64,000 nucleotides of DNA, taken from assembly GCA_011526085.1 (NCBI GenBank), contig WYBC01000038.1:310001-374000 (forward strand). Direction: 5' to 3'. The stretch comes from Lysobacter sp. Lineage in GTDB: Bacteria; Pseudomonadota; Gammaproteobacteria; Xanthomonadales; Xanthomonadaceae. Numbering within the stretch: the first letter of the stretch is position 1; every line of letters starts with the position of its first letter. The notes under the pieces are model-generated. The model made no database searches. It was not told where the DNA came from and saw only the letters and a list, made by a program, of their open reading frames with translations. The position numbers and the translations under genes were made by a program. Shown piece by piece: positions 1-8,786 of this stretch.

Positions 1-234
1 GACATCGACATCCTCGTCACCGCCGGCGCGGGGCCGGGCCTGCGCTCCAGACTGGCGCGGCACGGCGTGCAGGTGATCATCACCGACATCCTGCTTCCGG
101 ACCAGGCGCTCGCCGCATGGATGGCCGGCGCGCTGCGCGCCACGCCCGTGGAACCCGTCGCCCCCGCGGCGACGGTCCCGCATTGCACCGAAGCGCACGC
201 ATGCGGTTGCCACGGCGGCAGGCATTCACACTGA
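1..234 (+). CDS. NifX/NafY-type (dinitrogenase FeMo-cofactor) domain protein, 3' end only
   Basis: The reading frame is open from base 1 and stops at 232-234, so only the last 77 residues are visible. The fragment opens with ILVTAGAGPGLRSRLARHG and continues to a hydrophobic VIITD strand. That pattern is typical of the RNase H-like fold of small NifB/NifX/NafY metallocluster-binding proteins. The C-terminus is rich in Cys and His (CTEAHACGCHGGRHSH), as in stand-alone members of this family thought to bind a metal or cluster. It ends 15 bases before cydX on the same strand and may be co-transcribed with the cyd genes. Nothing suggests nitrogen fixation. The family call rests on a short fragment and is tentative. 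Confidence 0.5.
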   Translation, partial: DIDILVTAGAGPGLRSRLARHGVQVIITDILLPDQALAAWMAGALRATPVEPVAPAATVPHCTEAHACGCHGGRHSH

Positions 235-249
235 TCGGAGACACGAAAC

Positions 250-375
250 ATGTGGTACTTCAGCTGGATTCTGGGCGTCGGATTCGCAGTGCTGCTGTCG
301 ATCCTCAATGCGATGTGGGGCGAGAACGAAGAAAACCGCCGGCACTCGGAGGCCCATGATGACGATGTCCCCTGA
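250..375 (+). CDS. cydX: Cytochrome bd oxidase small subunit CydX
   Basis: This 41-residue protein begins MWYFSWILGVGFAVLLSILN and then AMWGENEE. That is the hallmark of CydX, a single-helix subunit that stabilises the heme centres of cytochrome bd ubiquinol oxidase in the inner membrane. One membrane segment (about residues 4-23) is followed by an acidic cytoplasmic tail. Its length is close to the usual 35-45 residues. It overlaps the next gene, a YbgE-like protein, as in cydABX-ybgE operons. cydA and cydB are not in the window and would be expected upstream. The immediate upstream neighbour is a NifX-like protein rather than cydB, which is unusual. Confidence 0.9.
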   Translation: MWYFSWILGVGFAVLLSILNAMWGENEENRRHSEAHDDDVP

Positions 376-655
376 GCCCCGGGCCGCGACGACGCCCGCT
401 GCCGCGCTGCACGTGCCGGCGCTGTTCGTCGGCATCGCGATAATGGTCGTCGGCACCGCTTTTCCGTTCGTGATGTCGGATGCCGGCGGCCGCGCCGACC
501 ATGGCCTGGCGATGGCGCTGTTGTGGGCGATGGCGGCCGGGTTCGTTCGCGGCGTGGGATTCATTCCGCGTCATCGGATCTGGCGCTGGCTGTTCTCCGC
601 CTGGGCCTGCGTCGCCGCGCTGAGCCTGTTCGCCGCGCTGCGCTGGGCCGGGTGA
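356..655 (+). CDS. ybgE: YbgE-family cyd operon membrane protein
   Basis: A 99-residue membrane protein with about three hydrophobic segments (residues ~18-38, ~50-62, ~72-95). The central HGLAMALLWAMAAGFVRGVG followed by FIPRH resembles the conserved core of YbgE (HG...WA...GVIHGVGF.P), an accessory protein of unknown function encoded after cydABX. The start at 356 lies inside cydX and overlaps it by 20 bases. Two further ATG codons (359, 365) are possible starts. Position and motif agree, so the family call is fairly secure. The molecular role is not known for the family. Confidence 0.75.
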   Translation: MMTMSPEPRAATTPAAALHVPALFVGIAIMVVGTAFPFVMSDAGGRADHGLAMALLWAMAAGFVRGVGFIPRHRIWRWLFSAWACVAALSLFAALRWAG

Positions 656-740
656 ATCCGGCGTCTTTCCTGTCGTCGCCACACCCTCGTCGTCACGCCC
701 GGTCTCGCGCGCCCTTCGCCTTCACGCACTGTCAACACGG

Positions 741-1784
741 ATGCCTCACATGCGCACACCTCTTCTGCCTCCTCTCGTTCTGGTCTGTCTCGTAACGGCC
801 GCATTCGCCGCCGCGACGACGCCCGCCCAGCCTTCCGAACTGCCCACCGCCGAGACTGCGCGGGCGATCAAGCGCGCGGAGGCGGCGACCGCCGATCTCG
901 GGCGCAGCCTGCGCAAAGCGCTGATGGCCGAGATGGCGGCCGGCGGCCCGGTCGGCGCGATCGATTTCTGTCACGACAAGGCGCCCGGCATCGCCGATGC
1001 GGTGGCGGCGCGACACGGCGTGAAGATCGGGCGCGTCGGCGTGCGCGTGCGCAATCCCGCCAATGCCGCAGGCGACTGGCAGGGCGCCATGCTGGAGGAT
1101 TTCTCGCGGCGCGCCGCCGCGGGAGAGGCACCGCAGGCGCTGCAGCAGTCGCGGACCGATACCCGGACGAACGTCCTGCGCCATGCCCGCGGCATCCGCA
1201 CCGAACCCGCATGCCTGCTGTGCCATGGTCCCGCGGTCGCGGCGCCGGTGCAGTCGGCGATTCGCGCGCGCTATCCGCAGGATGCGGCCACGGGTTTCGA
1301 GGAAGGTTCGCTGCGCGGTGCCTTCTGGGTGGAAGTGCCGATGTCGCCGACGGCGTCGGCGGCTGCGACGGCAACGCCAGCGACTGCACCACCCGTGACG
1401 GCAGCGCCTGTCGATCACCGCGTCGCCATCGCGCTGTCGCCGGCGCATGCCGCGGCGCTCCGCGAGGAAATGCGCGGACAACTGATGACCTTGCAGGGCA
1501 TCATCGGCGGTCTGGCGACACGGGACTGGAAGGCCGTCGAAACGCTGGCGGATGCGCGGGGCCCCGGCACGGGCGGCGGTCGCGGCCAAGGCTTCCGGGC
1601 GCAGTTGCCTGCCGCATGGTTCGACGTCGCCCGTCCGATGCACATGGAATACGCGGCGATCGCCGAAGAGGCCCGCAACGGCAAGCGCGTCGATGCGGCG
1701 CTGCAGACGCTCGAAGCCGTGGTCGCGCAATGCACGGCCTGCCATGCGACGTATCGCATCGAGGAGCGTACGAACGCGCCGTGA
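741..1784 (+). CDS. Secreted Tll0287-like / cytochrome c'-like two-domain heme protein
   Basis: A 347-residue protein with an N-terminal signal peptide (hydrophobic core PLVLVCLVTAAFAAA), so probably periplasmic. Residues ~45-195 match the DUF3365/Tll0287-like heme domain: IDFCHDKAP, GRVGVRVRNPANA, and a heme-binding CLLCH, then RGAFWVEV. An Ala/Thr/Pro linker (~198-225) leads to a helical C-terminal domain ending CTACH close to the C-terminus, the layout of cytochrome c'/c556 proteins. Two CXXCH motifs predict two covalently bound hemes. It lies 85 bases after ybgE, so a link with respiration or redox sensing is reasonable but inferred. The alternative start at ATG 750 would shorten the signal peptide by three residues. 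Confidence 0.75.
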   Translation: MPHMRTPLLPPLVLVCLVTAAFAAATTPAQPSELPTAETARAIKRAEAATADLGRSLRKALMAEMAAGGPVGAIDFCHDKAPGIADAVAARHGVKIGRVGVRVRNPANAAGDWQGAMLEDFSRRAAAGEAPQALQQSRTDTRTNVLRHARGIRTEPACLLCHGPAVAAPVQSAIRARYPQDAATGFEEGSLRGAFWVEVPMSPTASAAATATPATAPPVTAAPVDHRVAIALSPAHAAALREEMRGQLMTLQGIIGGLATRDWKAVETLADARGPGTGGGRGQGFRAQLPAAWFDVARPMHMEYAAIAEEARNGKRVDAALQTLEAVVAQCTACHATYRIEERTNAP

Positions 1785-1964
1785 CGCGATCCGTCCGCGG
1801 AGGCGTGCGCTCCGCGTGGATCCGATAACGGCCAGGCACGCGCCCGCCGATGCGGAACTGCGGACTATACTGCCGCCTTCCTCGGGCGCGGCCCGCCTTC
1901 GCCATCGCAATGGCGACCGTCTCGCGTACCGGCCTCCATCTCGTCGTCACTTCGTTGAATTCCC

Positions 1965-3086
1965 ATGCCGCAACGCGCCTGGACCGCTTCCGCCATCCGC
2001 CGGATCGAGGCCGACTACAACCGGTCGGCTGATACCCACCTGATCCCGCTGCCGTTGCCCGGTTTCCCGGGCATCGACGTGTATCTCAAGGACGAATCCA
2101 GCCATCCCACCGGCAGTCTGAAACATCGTCTGGCGCGGTCGCTGTTCCTGTATGCGCTGGCCAACGGCTGGCTGCGCGCGGGCGCGCCGGTGATCGAGGC
2201 GTCGAGCGGTTCGACCGCGGTCTCGGAAGCGTATTTCGCGCGCCTGCTCGGCTTGCCGTTCATCGCGGTGATGCCGGCCTGCACCTCGCCGGACAAGATC
2301 CGCGCGATCGAATTCCACGGCGGCCGCTGTCATCTCGTCGACGATCCCGCGTCGATCAACGACGAATCCGAGCGGCTCGCGCGCGAGACCGGCGGTCATT
2401 TCCTCGACCAGTTCACCTACGCCGAGCGCGCCACCGACTGGCGCGCGAACAACAACATCGCCGAATCGATCTTCGTGCAGATGGCGCAGGAACCGCATCC
2501 GGTGCCGGCATGGATCGTGTGCAGTCCCGGCACCGGCGGCACCGGCGCGACTTTGGGGCGCTACGTACGCTATCGCCGCCACGACACCCGCGTGCTTTGC
2601 GCCGACCCCGAGCATTCGGTGTTCTACGATCATTTCGCCGGCGCCCTGCGCGGACATCCACGGCACGACCTCACGCATCCCTGCGGCTCGGGCATCGAAG
2701 GCATCGGCCGGCCGAAGGTCGAACGCAGTTTCATCGCCGCCTGCATCGACGCGATGGTGAAGGTGCCGGATGCCCTCAGCCTCGCGGCGATGCGCCACGT
2801 CAGCGACGCCCTCGACCGCCGCGTCGGCGGTTCCACCGGCACCAATGTCGTCGGCGTGCTCGCCGCCGCCGAACGCATGCGCCGCGAAGGCCGCACCGGC
2901 TCCATCGTCAGCATCCTCTGCGACGGCGGCGAACGTTATTCGCACAGCTACTACAACCCGGCCTGGTACGTGGAGCAGGGCATCGACACGCTCGGATCCG
3001 ACGCGATCATCGCCCGCGCGGTCTCCGGCGATGCGGGGCCGGCACTCGATGTGCGGTGGCTGGAGCGGGCGCCGGAATCCTGCTGA
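1965..3086 (+). CDS. PLP-dependent cysteine synthase-family enzyme, Cds1/L-cysteine desulfhydrase-like
   Basis: A 373-residue fold-type II PLP enzyme. The Schiff-base lysine lies in [10 protein letters not shown] (Lys53). [11 protein letters not shown] is the substrate-binding loop, and [14 protein letters not shown] is the phosphate-binding glycine loop. The central and C-terminal parts ([31 protein letters not shown]) match the subgroup containing mycobacterial Cds1, which releases sulfide, ammonia and pyruvate from cysteine, rather than CysK or CysM. No cys regulon gene is adjacent. It probably acts in cysteine catabolism or sulfide homeostasis in the cytoplasm. The upstream region 1785-1964 carries a TATACT hexamer near 1865 that could be a -10 box. 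O-acetylserine sulfhydrylase activity cannot be excluded from sequence. Confidence 0.8.
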   Translation: MPQRAWTASAIRRIEADYNRSADTHLIPLPLPGFPGIDVYLKDESSHPTGSLKHRLARSLFLYALANGWLRAGAPVIEASSGSTAVSEAYFARLLGLPFIAVMPACTSPDKIRAIEFHGGRCHLVDDPASINDESERLARETGGHFLDQFTYAERATDWRANNNIAESIFVQMAQEPHPVPAWIVCSPGTGGTGATLGRYVRYRRHDTRVLCADPEHSVFYDHFAGALRGHPRHDLTHPCGSGIEGIGRPKVERSFIAACIDAMVKVPDALSLAAMRHVSDALDRRVGGSTGTNVVGVLAAAERMRREGRTGSIVSILCDGGERYSHSYYNPAWYVEQGIDTLGSDAIIARAVSGDAGPALDVRWLERAPESC

Positions 3087-3162
3087 CATCCCCTGACGGG
3101 AATCCGTCGGCCGCCGCCGTGCGGCGGCGTCCCGCGGTGCGGCGATGCGCGACAATGGCCGC

Positions 3163-4239
3163 ATGTCGCCCGCGCCGCGCAAGATCATCCACATCGACAT
3201 GGACGCGTTCTACGCGTCGGTGGAGCAGCGCGACGATCCGTCGCTGCGCGGGCGGCCGGTGGTGGTGGCGTGGCGCGGGGCGCGATCGGTGGTGTGCGCG
3301 GCGTCGTACGAGGCGCGCAGGTTTGGCGTGCGTTCGGCGATGCCGGCGGTGCGCGCGGAGCGGTTGTGCCCGGAGGCGGTGTTCGTGCCGCCGGATTTCG
3401 CGCGCTACAAGGCGGTGTCGCGGCAGGTGCGCGGGATCTTCGCCCGCCACACCGATCTGATCGAGCCGCTGTCGCTCGATGAAGCCTATCTGGATGTGAC
3501 CACGCCGAAGGTCGCGCTGCCCAGCGCGACCGCGATCGCGGAGATCATCCGCGCGCAGATCCGCGAAGAGACGCAGCTGACCGCGTCGGCCGGCATCGCG
3601 CCGAACAAGTTCCTCGCCAAGATCGCATCGGACTGGAACAAGCCCGACGGGCAATTCGTGATCCGCCCGCAGCACGCGTTCGATTTCCTCACGCCGCTGC
3701 CGGTGGGCCGCATCCCCGGCGTCGGCAAAGTGATGCAGGAGAAACTCGCGGCGCTGGGCGTCGGCACGGTCGGCGAACTGCGCATGCTCGGCGCCGAGCG
3801 GCTGCAGCGCGAATTCGGCAGTTTCGGTCTACGTCTCCACGCCCGCGCGCAGGGCATCGACGAGCGTCCGGTCGAACCCGATCAGCCGGTGCAGTCGATC
3901 TCGTCCGAGGACACGTTCGAGCGCGACGTGCCGATCGATGAGATCGAACCGACGATCCTCCGCCTCGCCGGAAAAACCTGGGAGGCGTCGCGGAAAACCG
4001 AGCGCGTGGGCCGCACCGTGGTGTTGAAGCTCAAGACCGCGCAGTTCCGCATCCTCACCCGCAGCCACACGCCGGAAACGCCGCCGGCGTCGCTGCAACA
4101 GTTCACGGACATCGCGCTCGCGCTGCGCGACCGCGTCGATCTGCCGGCGCGCACGCGTTATCGGCTGGTCGGCGTGGGCCTCGGCGGGTTTCGGGACCGG
4201 GATGTGCTGCCGCCGCAGCCGGCGTTGTTCGATCCCTGA
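3163..4239 (+). CDS. dinB: DNA polymerase IV (Y-family translesion polymerase)
   Basis: A 358-residue Y-family polymerase. The palm begins KIIHIDMDAFYASVEQ, with the first catalytic Asp. SLDEAYLDVT supplies the Asp-Glu pair, SAGIAPNKFLAKIASD is the finger/palm core, and GRIPGVGK is the helix-hairpin-helix. The little-finger domain follows. No C-terminal beta-clamp motif longer than the final QPALF was identified; QPALF itself resembles a clamp-binding QxxLF peptide. It performs error-prone bypass synthesis. An in-frame ATG at 3145 would add six residues (MRDNGR). I prefer 3163 because it fits the conserved N-terminus and follows a GACAATGGCCGC stretch typical of short-leader promoters here. 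No LexA box was recognised. Confidence 0.95.
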   Translation: MSPAPRKIIHIDMDAFYASVEQRDDPSLRGRPVVVAWRGARSVVCAASYEARRFGVRSAMPAVRAERLCPEAVFVPPDFARYKAVSRQVRGIFARHTDLIEPLSLDEAYLDVTTPKVALPSATAIAEIIRAQIREETQLTASAGIAPNKFLAKIASDWNKPDGQFVIRPQHAFDFLTPLPVGRIPGVGKVMQEKLAALGVGTVGELRMLGAERLQREFGSFGLRLHARAQGIDERPVEPDQPVQSISSEDTFERDVPIDEIEPTILRLAGKTWEASRKTERVGRTVVLKLKTAQFRILTRSHTPETPPASLQQFTDIALALRDRVDLPARTRYRLVGVGLGGFRDRDVLPPQPALFDP

Positions 4240-4245
4240 AGCGGG

Positions 4246-6090
4246 TCAGGTCTTTTTCGGCGCCGTGCGCGCCTTCGCCGGTTGTTTCTTCGCCGGCGTT
4301 TTCGCCGCCGGCACCCACGCCTGCGTCGCGGCCACGGCCTTCGCGGCGTCGATGCGGCCGTGGCCGTAGCGGTTCGAATGTCCGTTCGCCTTGTACGCCG
4401 AGGCCGGCCCGATCTTCTTCGCGGTCGAGGTCAGCACCGCGCGCACGTCGTCGGGCGTCATCGCCGGCTTCAGCGACAGCAGCAGGCCGCAGAGACCGGC
4501 GACCAGCGCGGTCGACGAAGAGGTGCCGCTGAAGTTGTTGCAGAACAATCCGTCGGCGCCGCCCCTGGCGTCGTCGCCGGGGTTGTAGCCGCGTCCGGGG
4601 ATGGACACGTCGGTGGTGAAGATCGCGCGCTTGCCGCCGTCGGAAGGTGCGACCACGCACAGTTCCGGCCCAGTGTTGGAATAGCGGGCCAGCGCGTCGG
4701 CGTCGGTGGAGGCGCCGACCGCGATCGCACTGTCGTCGGAGGCGGGATAGGCGACCCGCTTCTGCGCATGGTTGCCCGCCGCGCAGACCACGATGGTCCC
4801 GCGCCCGCCGCGGCCCTCCCGGCGCGCGTCGCGGAAGGCGGGCGCCAGCGCCCGTGCGAGGCGATCGGGCCCGGCCCACGCGCACGACAGGATGTCGGCG
4901 CCGGCAGCGAGCGCGGCGTAACGGATCGCGGCCGCGACATCGCTGTCGCGCGCCATGGCGTGCTCGCCGTGCGGATCGACGGCGCTGGGCAGCGCACGGA
5001 AGATCTTCACCGGCAGCAGGCGGCACTGCGGCGCGATGCCATAGGCCCGCGGCCCGGTCCCGGCGGCGACCCCTGCGCAGGCGGTGCCGTGGATGTCGTT
5101 CCAGAGCGTGTCGTTGTTGGCGTCGTCGAAGGCTTTCGGACGCGGATCGTAATGGCCGGCCGCCCGCGGCCCGAGGGTGAAGTCGCGGCCGCAGAGGTCG
5201 CGCTTGTCGCCACGCACCGGACGGTGGCGGATGTTCGGCGACAGCTCGGGATGGTCGATGTCGACGCCGTCGTCGAGGATCGCGATGGTGATGGCGTGCG
5301 TGCCGCGGGTCTGCGTCCACGCCTCGGCGGCGCCGATCAGCGTCAGATGCCACTGTGCGTCGGAAGGCCGGTCGGCGGCGGTCCGGCGCGCGCTGCGGGA
5401 AAACTGCGAGACGAAGTCCGGCGCCGCGAACACCAGCTGCGGATCCCGGTTCAATGCATCGGCGAAGGCGATCAGCGCGTCGCCGCGACAGCCGGGATCG
5501 CGCGGCGAGACGACGACCTGGGCGGCGCCGAGCCGGGCATTGTATTTCGGCAGCAGATCGTGCCGATCGAGGAAACGCCGGCGCGCGGCGAGATCCAGCG
5601 TCGGCACGAATTGCAGCAGGATGTCGTGATGCAGCACCTGCAGCAGGCCGCTGCTGCGTTCGCGATAGATCGCCACGCCGTCCATCGCGCTGCCGTCCAA
5701 CGCCACGTTGTTCGTCGCGGCCGGAGGTGCCCCGGGAACGGTCCAGACGGCGCCGGCTTCGGCGACTGCGACGCTCTCCCACGCTTTTTCGCGCTCGCGC
5801 GGACCCGCCGCGCGCTGCGGCGCGGCTTCCGCTGCAGGGCAGGGCAGACGGAAAAAGATCCGGCGGACGTAGTCGGCGATCGCGGCCTCGCCCGTTTCGC
5901 GCAGTTCCTGCGCGCAGACCGGTTCGAGTGCGGCGGCCGTCGGCGTGGTCGACGGCGATTCGATCGTCCTGTCGATGGCTTCGATGGTCGCGACCGGCTG
6001 CCGCGTCGCCGCGGCAGCCGGTGTCGCGCTCCGCGTCGCGCCGCGCGCGACGGACGTCGCGGCGCCGCGTCGGGGTCCCTGTCGTTTCAT
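4246..6090 (-). CDS. Subtilisin-like (S8) serine protease with fervidolysin-type prodomain and basic tail
   Basis: A 614-residue protease. Asp (AILDDGVDIDHPE, about residue 273), His (DIHGTACAGVAAG, ~334), oxyanion Asn (VCAAGNH, ~440) and Ser (NNFSGTSSSTALVAG, ~524) are all present. The Ser block reads GTSSSTA instead of the usual GTSMATP. Residues ~155-232 form a prodomain-like module (HDILLQF...ALNRDPQLVFAAPDFVSQF). No signal peptide is visible; the first ~110 residues are low-complexity Ala/Thr/Arg with a short helical segment. The last ~21 residues are Lys/Pro/Ala-rich (PAKKQPAKARTAPKKT), like histone-H1-type nucleic-acid-binding tails. Start 6090 is preceded by AGGGA. A longer start at 6177 would overlap the upstream gene. 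Probably cytoplasmic; substrate unknown. Confidence 0.85.
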   Translation of the reverse strand: MKRQGPRRGAATSVARGATRSATPAAAATRQPVATIEAIDRTIESPSTTPTAAALEPVCAQELRETGEAAIADYVRRIFFRLPCPAAEAAPQRAAGPREREKAWESVAVAEAGAVWTVPGAPPAATNNVALDGSAMDGVAIYRERSSGLLQVLHHDILLQFVPTLDLAARRRFLDRHDLLPKYNARLGAAQVVVSPRDPGCRGDALIAFADALNRDPQLVFAAPDFVSQFSRSARRTAADRPSDAQWHLTLIGAAEAWTQTRGTHAITIAILDDGVDIDHPELSPNIRHRPVRGDKRDLCGRDFTLGPRAAGHYDPRPKAFDDANNDTLWNDIHGTACAGVAAGTGPRAYGIAPQCRLLPVKIFRALPSAVDPHGEHAMARDSDVAAAIRYAALAAGADILSCAWAGPDRLARALAPAFRDARREGRGGRGTIVVCAAGNHAQKRVAYPASDDSAIAVGASTDADALARYSNTGPELCVVAPSDGGKRAIFTTDVSIPGRGYNPGDDARGGADGLFCNNFSGTSSSTALVAGLCGLLLSLKPAMTPDDVRAVLTSTAKKIGPASAYKANGHSNRYGHGRIDAAKAVAATQAWVPAAKTPAKKQPAKARTAPKKT

Positions 6091-6136
6091 GCGCTCGTCC
6101 CTGCGTGTCGATGCCGGGCGATGGTCCGGCGCGGGG

Positions 6137-6655
6137 TCATCCTCGCTGGTAGACGCTTTCCGCGTCCAGCCAGACATCGTCGACCGTCTTGTCCTTGGCG
6201 ATCCTGTCGATCAGCGACGGCAGGAACGCCTCGGCCGCGTTTTCCGGCTTGAACAGCGCCTGCTTCTGCGTGAACTGTTCGCGGCGGACCAGTTTGAGAT
6301 TGTGGTGGCGCGCGACATCCTGCAATTGCTCGCGCGTCGCCCCGTCTTCGAAGCGCAGCGACAGGTAACCGGTGGGATAGCTGTAGCCGCCGTCGGCGTC
6401 GCCCAGCGCGGGGATCACGCTGAACTTGTCGCCGAGTTCCTTGCTCAGGGCTTCCCAGGTCCGCCGCTGGTTCTTCGCATTGCCGGCCACGCGAACCACC
6501 CAGCCGCGCCGGCCGCCCTTGAGCGGCGCGGCGTCGAGCAGCCGCGCCTCTTCCTTCAGGCGCGACAGGCGCGCCATCGGGGAGGGGGCGGAAGCGGAAG
6601 CGGGCCTCACGACGAAGAGCGTCGATCGGTTCGCGGATGGACTGGTCGTGGGCAT
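6137..6655 (-). CDS. Stand-alone S8-prodomain-like protein, upstream partner of the protease
   Basis: A 172-residue protein without signal peptide or membrane segment. Its C-terminal half (GYLSLRF, then HHNLKLVRRE, ALFKPEN, LIDRIAKDKTVDDVWLD, ESVYQR) aligns block by block with the prodomain of the protease encoded 46 bases downstream (DILLQF, RHDLLPKYNARL, VVVSPRD, FADALNRDPQLVFAAPD, FVSQF). The family resembles fervidolysin N-terminal prodomains, which fold and inhibit subtilases. I infer that this is a separately encoded, intramolecular-chaperone-like or inhibitory partner, translated before the protease in the same operon. There is no direct evidence of inhibition. The N-terminal ~40 residues are low complexity, so the true start could be the internal Met at residue 27. 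Confidence 0.6.
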   Translation of the reverse strand: MPTTSPSANRSTLFVVRPASASAPSPMARLSRLKEEARLLDAAPLKGGRRGWVVRVAGNAKNQRRTWEALSKELGDKFSVIPALGDADGGYSYPTGYLSLRFEDGATREQLQDVARHHNLKLVRREQFTQKQALFKPENAAEAFLPSLIDRIAKDKTVDDVWLDAESVYQRG

Positions 6656-6920
6656 GAGGCGTGCGAAACGGAGGGAGCCTGCGTGTCCCGGCCCGTGGCC
6701 GGGGCGACCCTGGGCCGGAACGGGATCCGGGCAGGGGCCGGCGTGCGGCCCGCGGGATGGAATCGGTGACCTGTTTTATCACGCGGCGAGAATCGCCCAC
6801 AAGCGCGATTCGGGCCGACTCCGGCGGCCGGCAGGGCCGCGGGTTGCCGGGGCCGGGCCCTCGTTCAGGTCGAGACGCCACCGGCGACCGGCGCATGGCC
6901 GATCGCCGGTGGCGCGCGGA

Positions 6921-8786
6921 TCAGCGCGCCGGCGCGAACCGCAGCATCAGCGACCACTCGCGGCCGGGCTGGTTGTAGAACGCCGCGGTCTCGTAGGCCT
7001 TGTCGAAGACGTTGGCGACCCGCGCCTGCAGGGTCCAGTCGTCGGCGAAGCGGTATTCGCCGCGCACGTCCAGGGTGGCGAACCCGCCGAGGCGGCGGCT
7101 GTTGGCGACGTCGTCGTAGCGGTCGCCCTCGGCCACGCCGGTGAAGCCGAGGCGGAAGGTGCCGAAGCCTCGGTCCAGTTCCAGTCGTGCGGTCTCGCGG
7201 GCGCGACGCGGCAGGTCGTTGCCGTGGTTCAGGCCCGGCGCGCGGTTCTCGGAGTCCAGCCAGCTCGCGCTGCCGGCCACGGTCCAGCCGAAGACTTCGC
7301 TGTCCACCCGCAGCTCCGCGCCGCGCAGGCGCGCGCGCTCGATGTTGTTCGGCAGGAACAGCGAAGCGTCGTAGGCGATGAGATCGTCGACATCGGTGGC
7401 GAACGCGTCCAAACGCACACCGGTACGCTCTCCGCGCCAGGCGATGCCCGCTTCGACGGTCTTCGAGGATTCTGGGCGCAGCGACGGATTGCCGAAGAAC
7501 GGGTAGTACAGCTCGTTGAAGGTTGGCGCCTTGAACGCGGTGCCGTAGCTCGCGGTGATCCGCCAGCGTTCGGCGAAGCTCAGGCCCCAGGCCGCGGTGC
7601 CGGTGGTTTCGCCGCCGAACTGGTCGTTGTCGTCGCGACGCAGCGCGAGCTGCACATCGTGGCCACCGAAGCGGCCCTGGTACTGCGCGAACGCGGCGCG
7701 GTTGCCGCGACGGGTCTCATCGTAGGGGGTGTCGCTGTCGATGCGGTCGCGCAGCCAGTCGAGGCCGAGCGTGAGCAACTGGCCTTCGGCGAGCGTCCAG
7801 TCGCCCTGCACCGAGGCGCTGTCGCGACGGCTGGCGAAATCGCCGTTGGCGGTGCTGCCGAGGAAGTTGTCGGACGCATCCTCGTTGCTGCCGACCGAGA
7901 CCTTCAGGTCGAACGCTTCGCTGGCCTTCCAGCGCAGCTGCGCGCCGATCGCCTGCTGCACGATGTCGGAATTGTCGACGAAACTGCCGTCGTAGTCGTT
8001 GTGGCCGCTGACGTGCAGCGCGTTGCCCTGCAGTTCGACGGAATCGCCGATCTTCAGGCCGCCGCGCAGCGAGAAGGCATGCTGTTCGTAACCGTCGCGA
8101 TCGGTCTGACCATCGACGAAACAGCCGGCGAAGACCGGAAAGCCCGCGCCGCGGCAGGCGTCGATGCCGTCGGTGCGCTGCAGGCCGGCGTCGATGCCGA
8201 ACCAGCCACGTTCGCTGCCGCCGCCCACGCCCAGCCCACCCTCGCGACGGCCATGGCTGCCGGCGCCGAGGTGGAAACGGAAGGTGGCGTCGCCGCGGTC
8301 GCGGCGGGTGAAGATCTGGATCACGCCGCCGATGGCGTCGGAGCCGTAGAGGCTGGAGCGCGGACCGCGCACGATTTCGATGCGATCGATCAACGCGATC
8401 GGCAGGTCCTGGAACGAGGCCAGGCCCGACGTGGCCGAACCGATGCGCACACCGTCGACCAGCACCAGCACGTGATCGGACTCGGCGCCCCGTACGAACA
8501 GCGTGCTGAGCTTGCCCATGCCGCCCTGGTTGCTGAGATTGATGCCGGCGCGGCCGCGCAACAGTTCGCCGAGCGAACCGGCCTGGCTGCGCTGGATGGC
8601 GTCGCGATCGATCACCTCGACCGGGGCCAGGGCGGCGTCGGTGGTGACGGCGGTCCGGGTCGCGGTGACGACGATCTCGTCGAGCGCGTCGGCGTCGTCA
8701 TCGGCCTGCGCGGCGGTGGAGAAGGACGCGGTGGTCGCGAGCGCAGTGGTCACGGCAAGCGCCAGCGGAAATTTTCGGAAAGACAT
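6921..8786 (-). CDS. btuB: TonB-dependent vitamin B12 receptor
   Basis: A 621-residue outer-membrane receptor. A signal peptide (MSFRKFPLALAVTTALA, then TTASFSTAAQA) is followed by the TonB box DALDEIVVTATR. The plug domain has RGAESDHVLVLVDGVRI, RIEIVRGPRSSLYG and AIGGVIQI. The 22-stranded barrel ends with WSLMLRFAPAR. Length and plug motifs match BtuB, which imports cobalamin with TonB energy. The B12 riboswitch in its leader (8925-9106) supports cobalamin as substrate. The start at 8786 is preceded by GGAGTT. A longer upstream frame exists but reads through the riboswitch and is rejected. No btuCDF or cob genes are adjacent. Confidence 0.93.
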   Translation of the reverse strand: MSFRKFPLALAVTTALATTASFSTAAQADDDADALDEIVVTATRTAVTTDAALAPVEVIDRDAIQRSQAGSLGELLRGRAGINLSNQGGMGKLSTLFVRGAESDHVLVLVDGVRIGSATSGLASFQDLPIALIDRIEIVRGPRSSLYGSDAIGGVIQIFTRRDRGDATFRFHLGAGSHGRREGGLGVGGGSERGWFGIDAGLQRTDGIDACRGAGFPVFAGCFVDGQTDRDGYEQHAFSLRGGLKIGDSVELQGNALHVSGHNDYDGSFVDNSDIVQQAIGAQLRWKASEAFDLKVSVGSNEDASDNFLGSTANGDFASRRDSASVQGDWTLAEGQLLTLGLDWLRDRIDSDTPYDETRRGNRAAFAQYQGRFGGHDVQLALRRDDNDQFGGETTGTAAWGLSFAERWRITASYGTAFKAPTFNELYYPFFGNPSLRPESSKTVEAGIAWRGERTGVRLDAFATDVDDLIAYDASLFLPNNIERARLRGAELRVDSEVFGWTVAGSASWLDSENRAPGLNHGNDLPRRARETARLELDRGFGTFRLGFTGVAEGDRYDDVANSRRLGGFATLDVRGEYRFADDWTLQARVANVFDKAYETAAFYNQPGREWSLMLRFAPAR

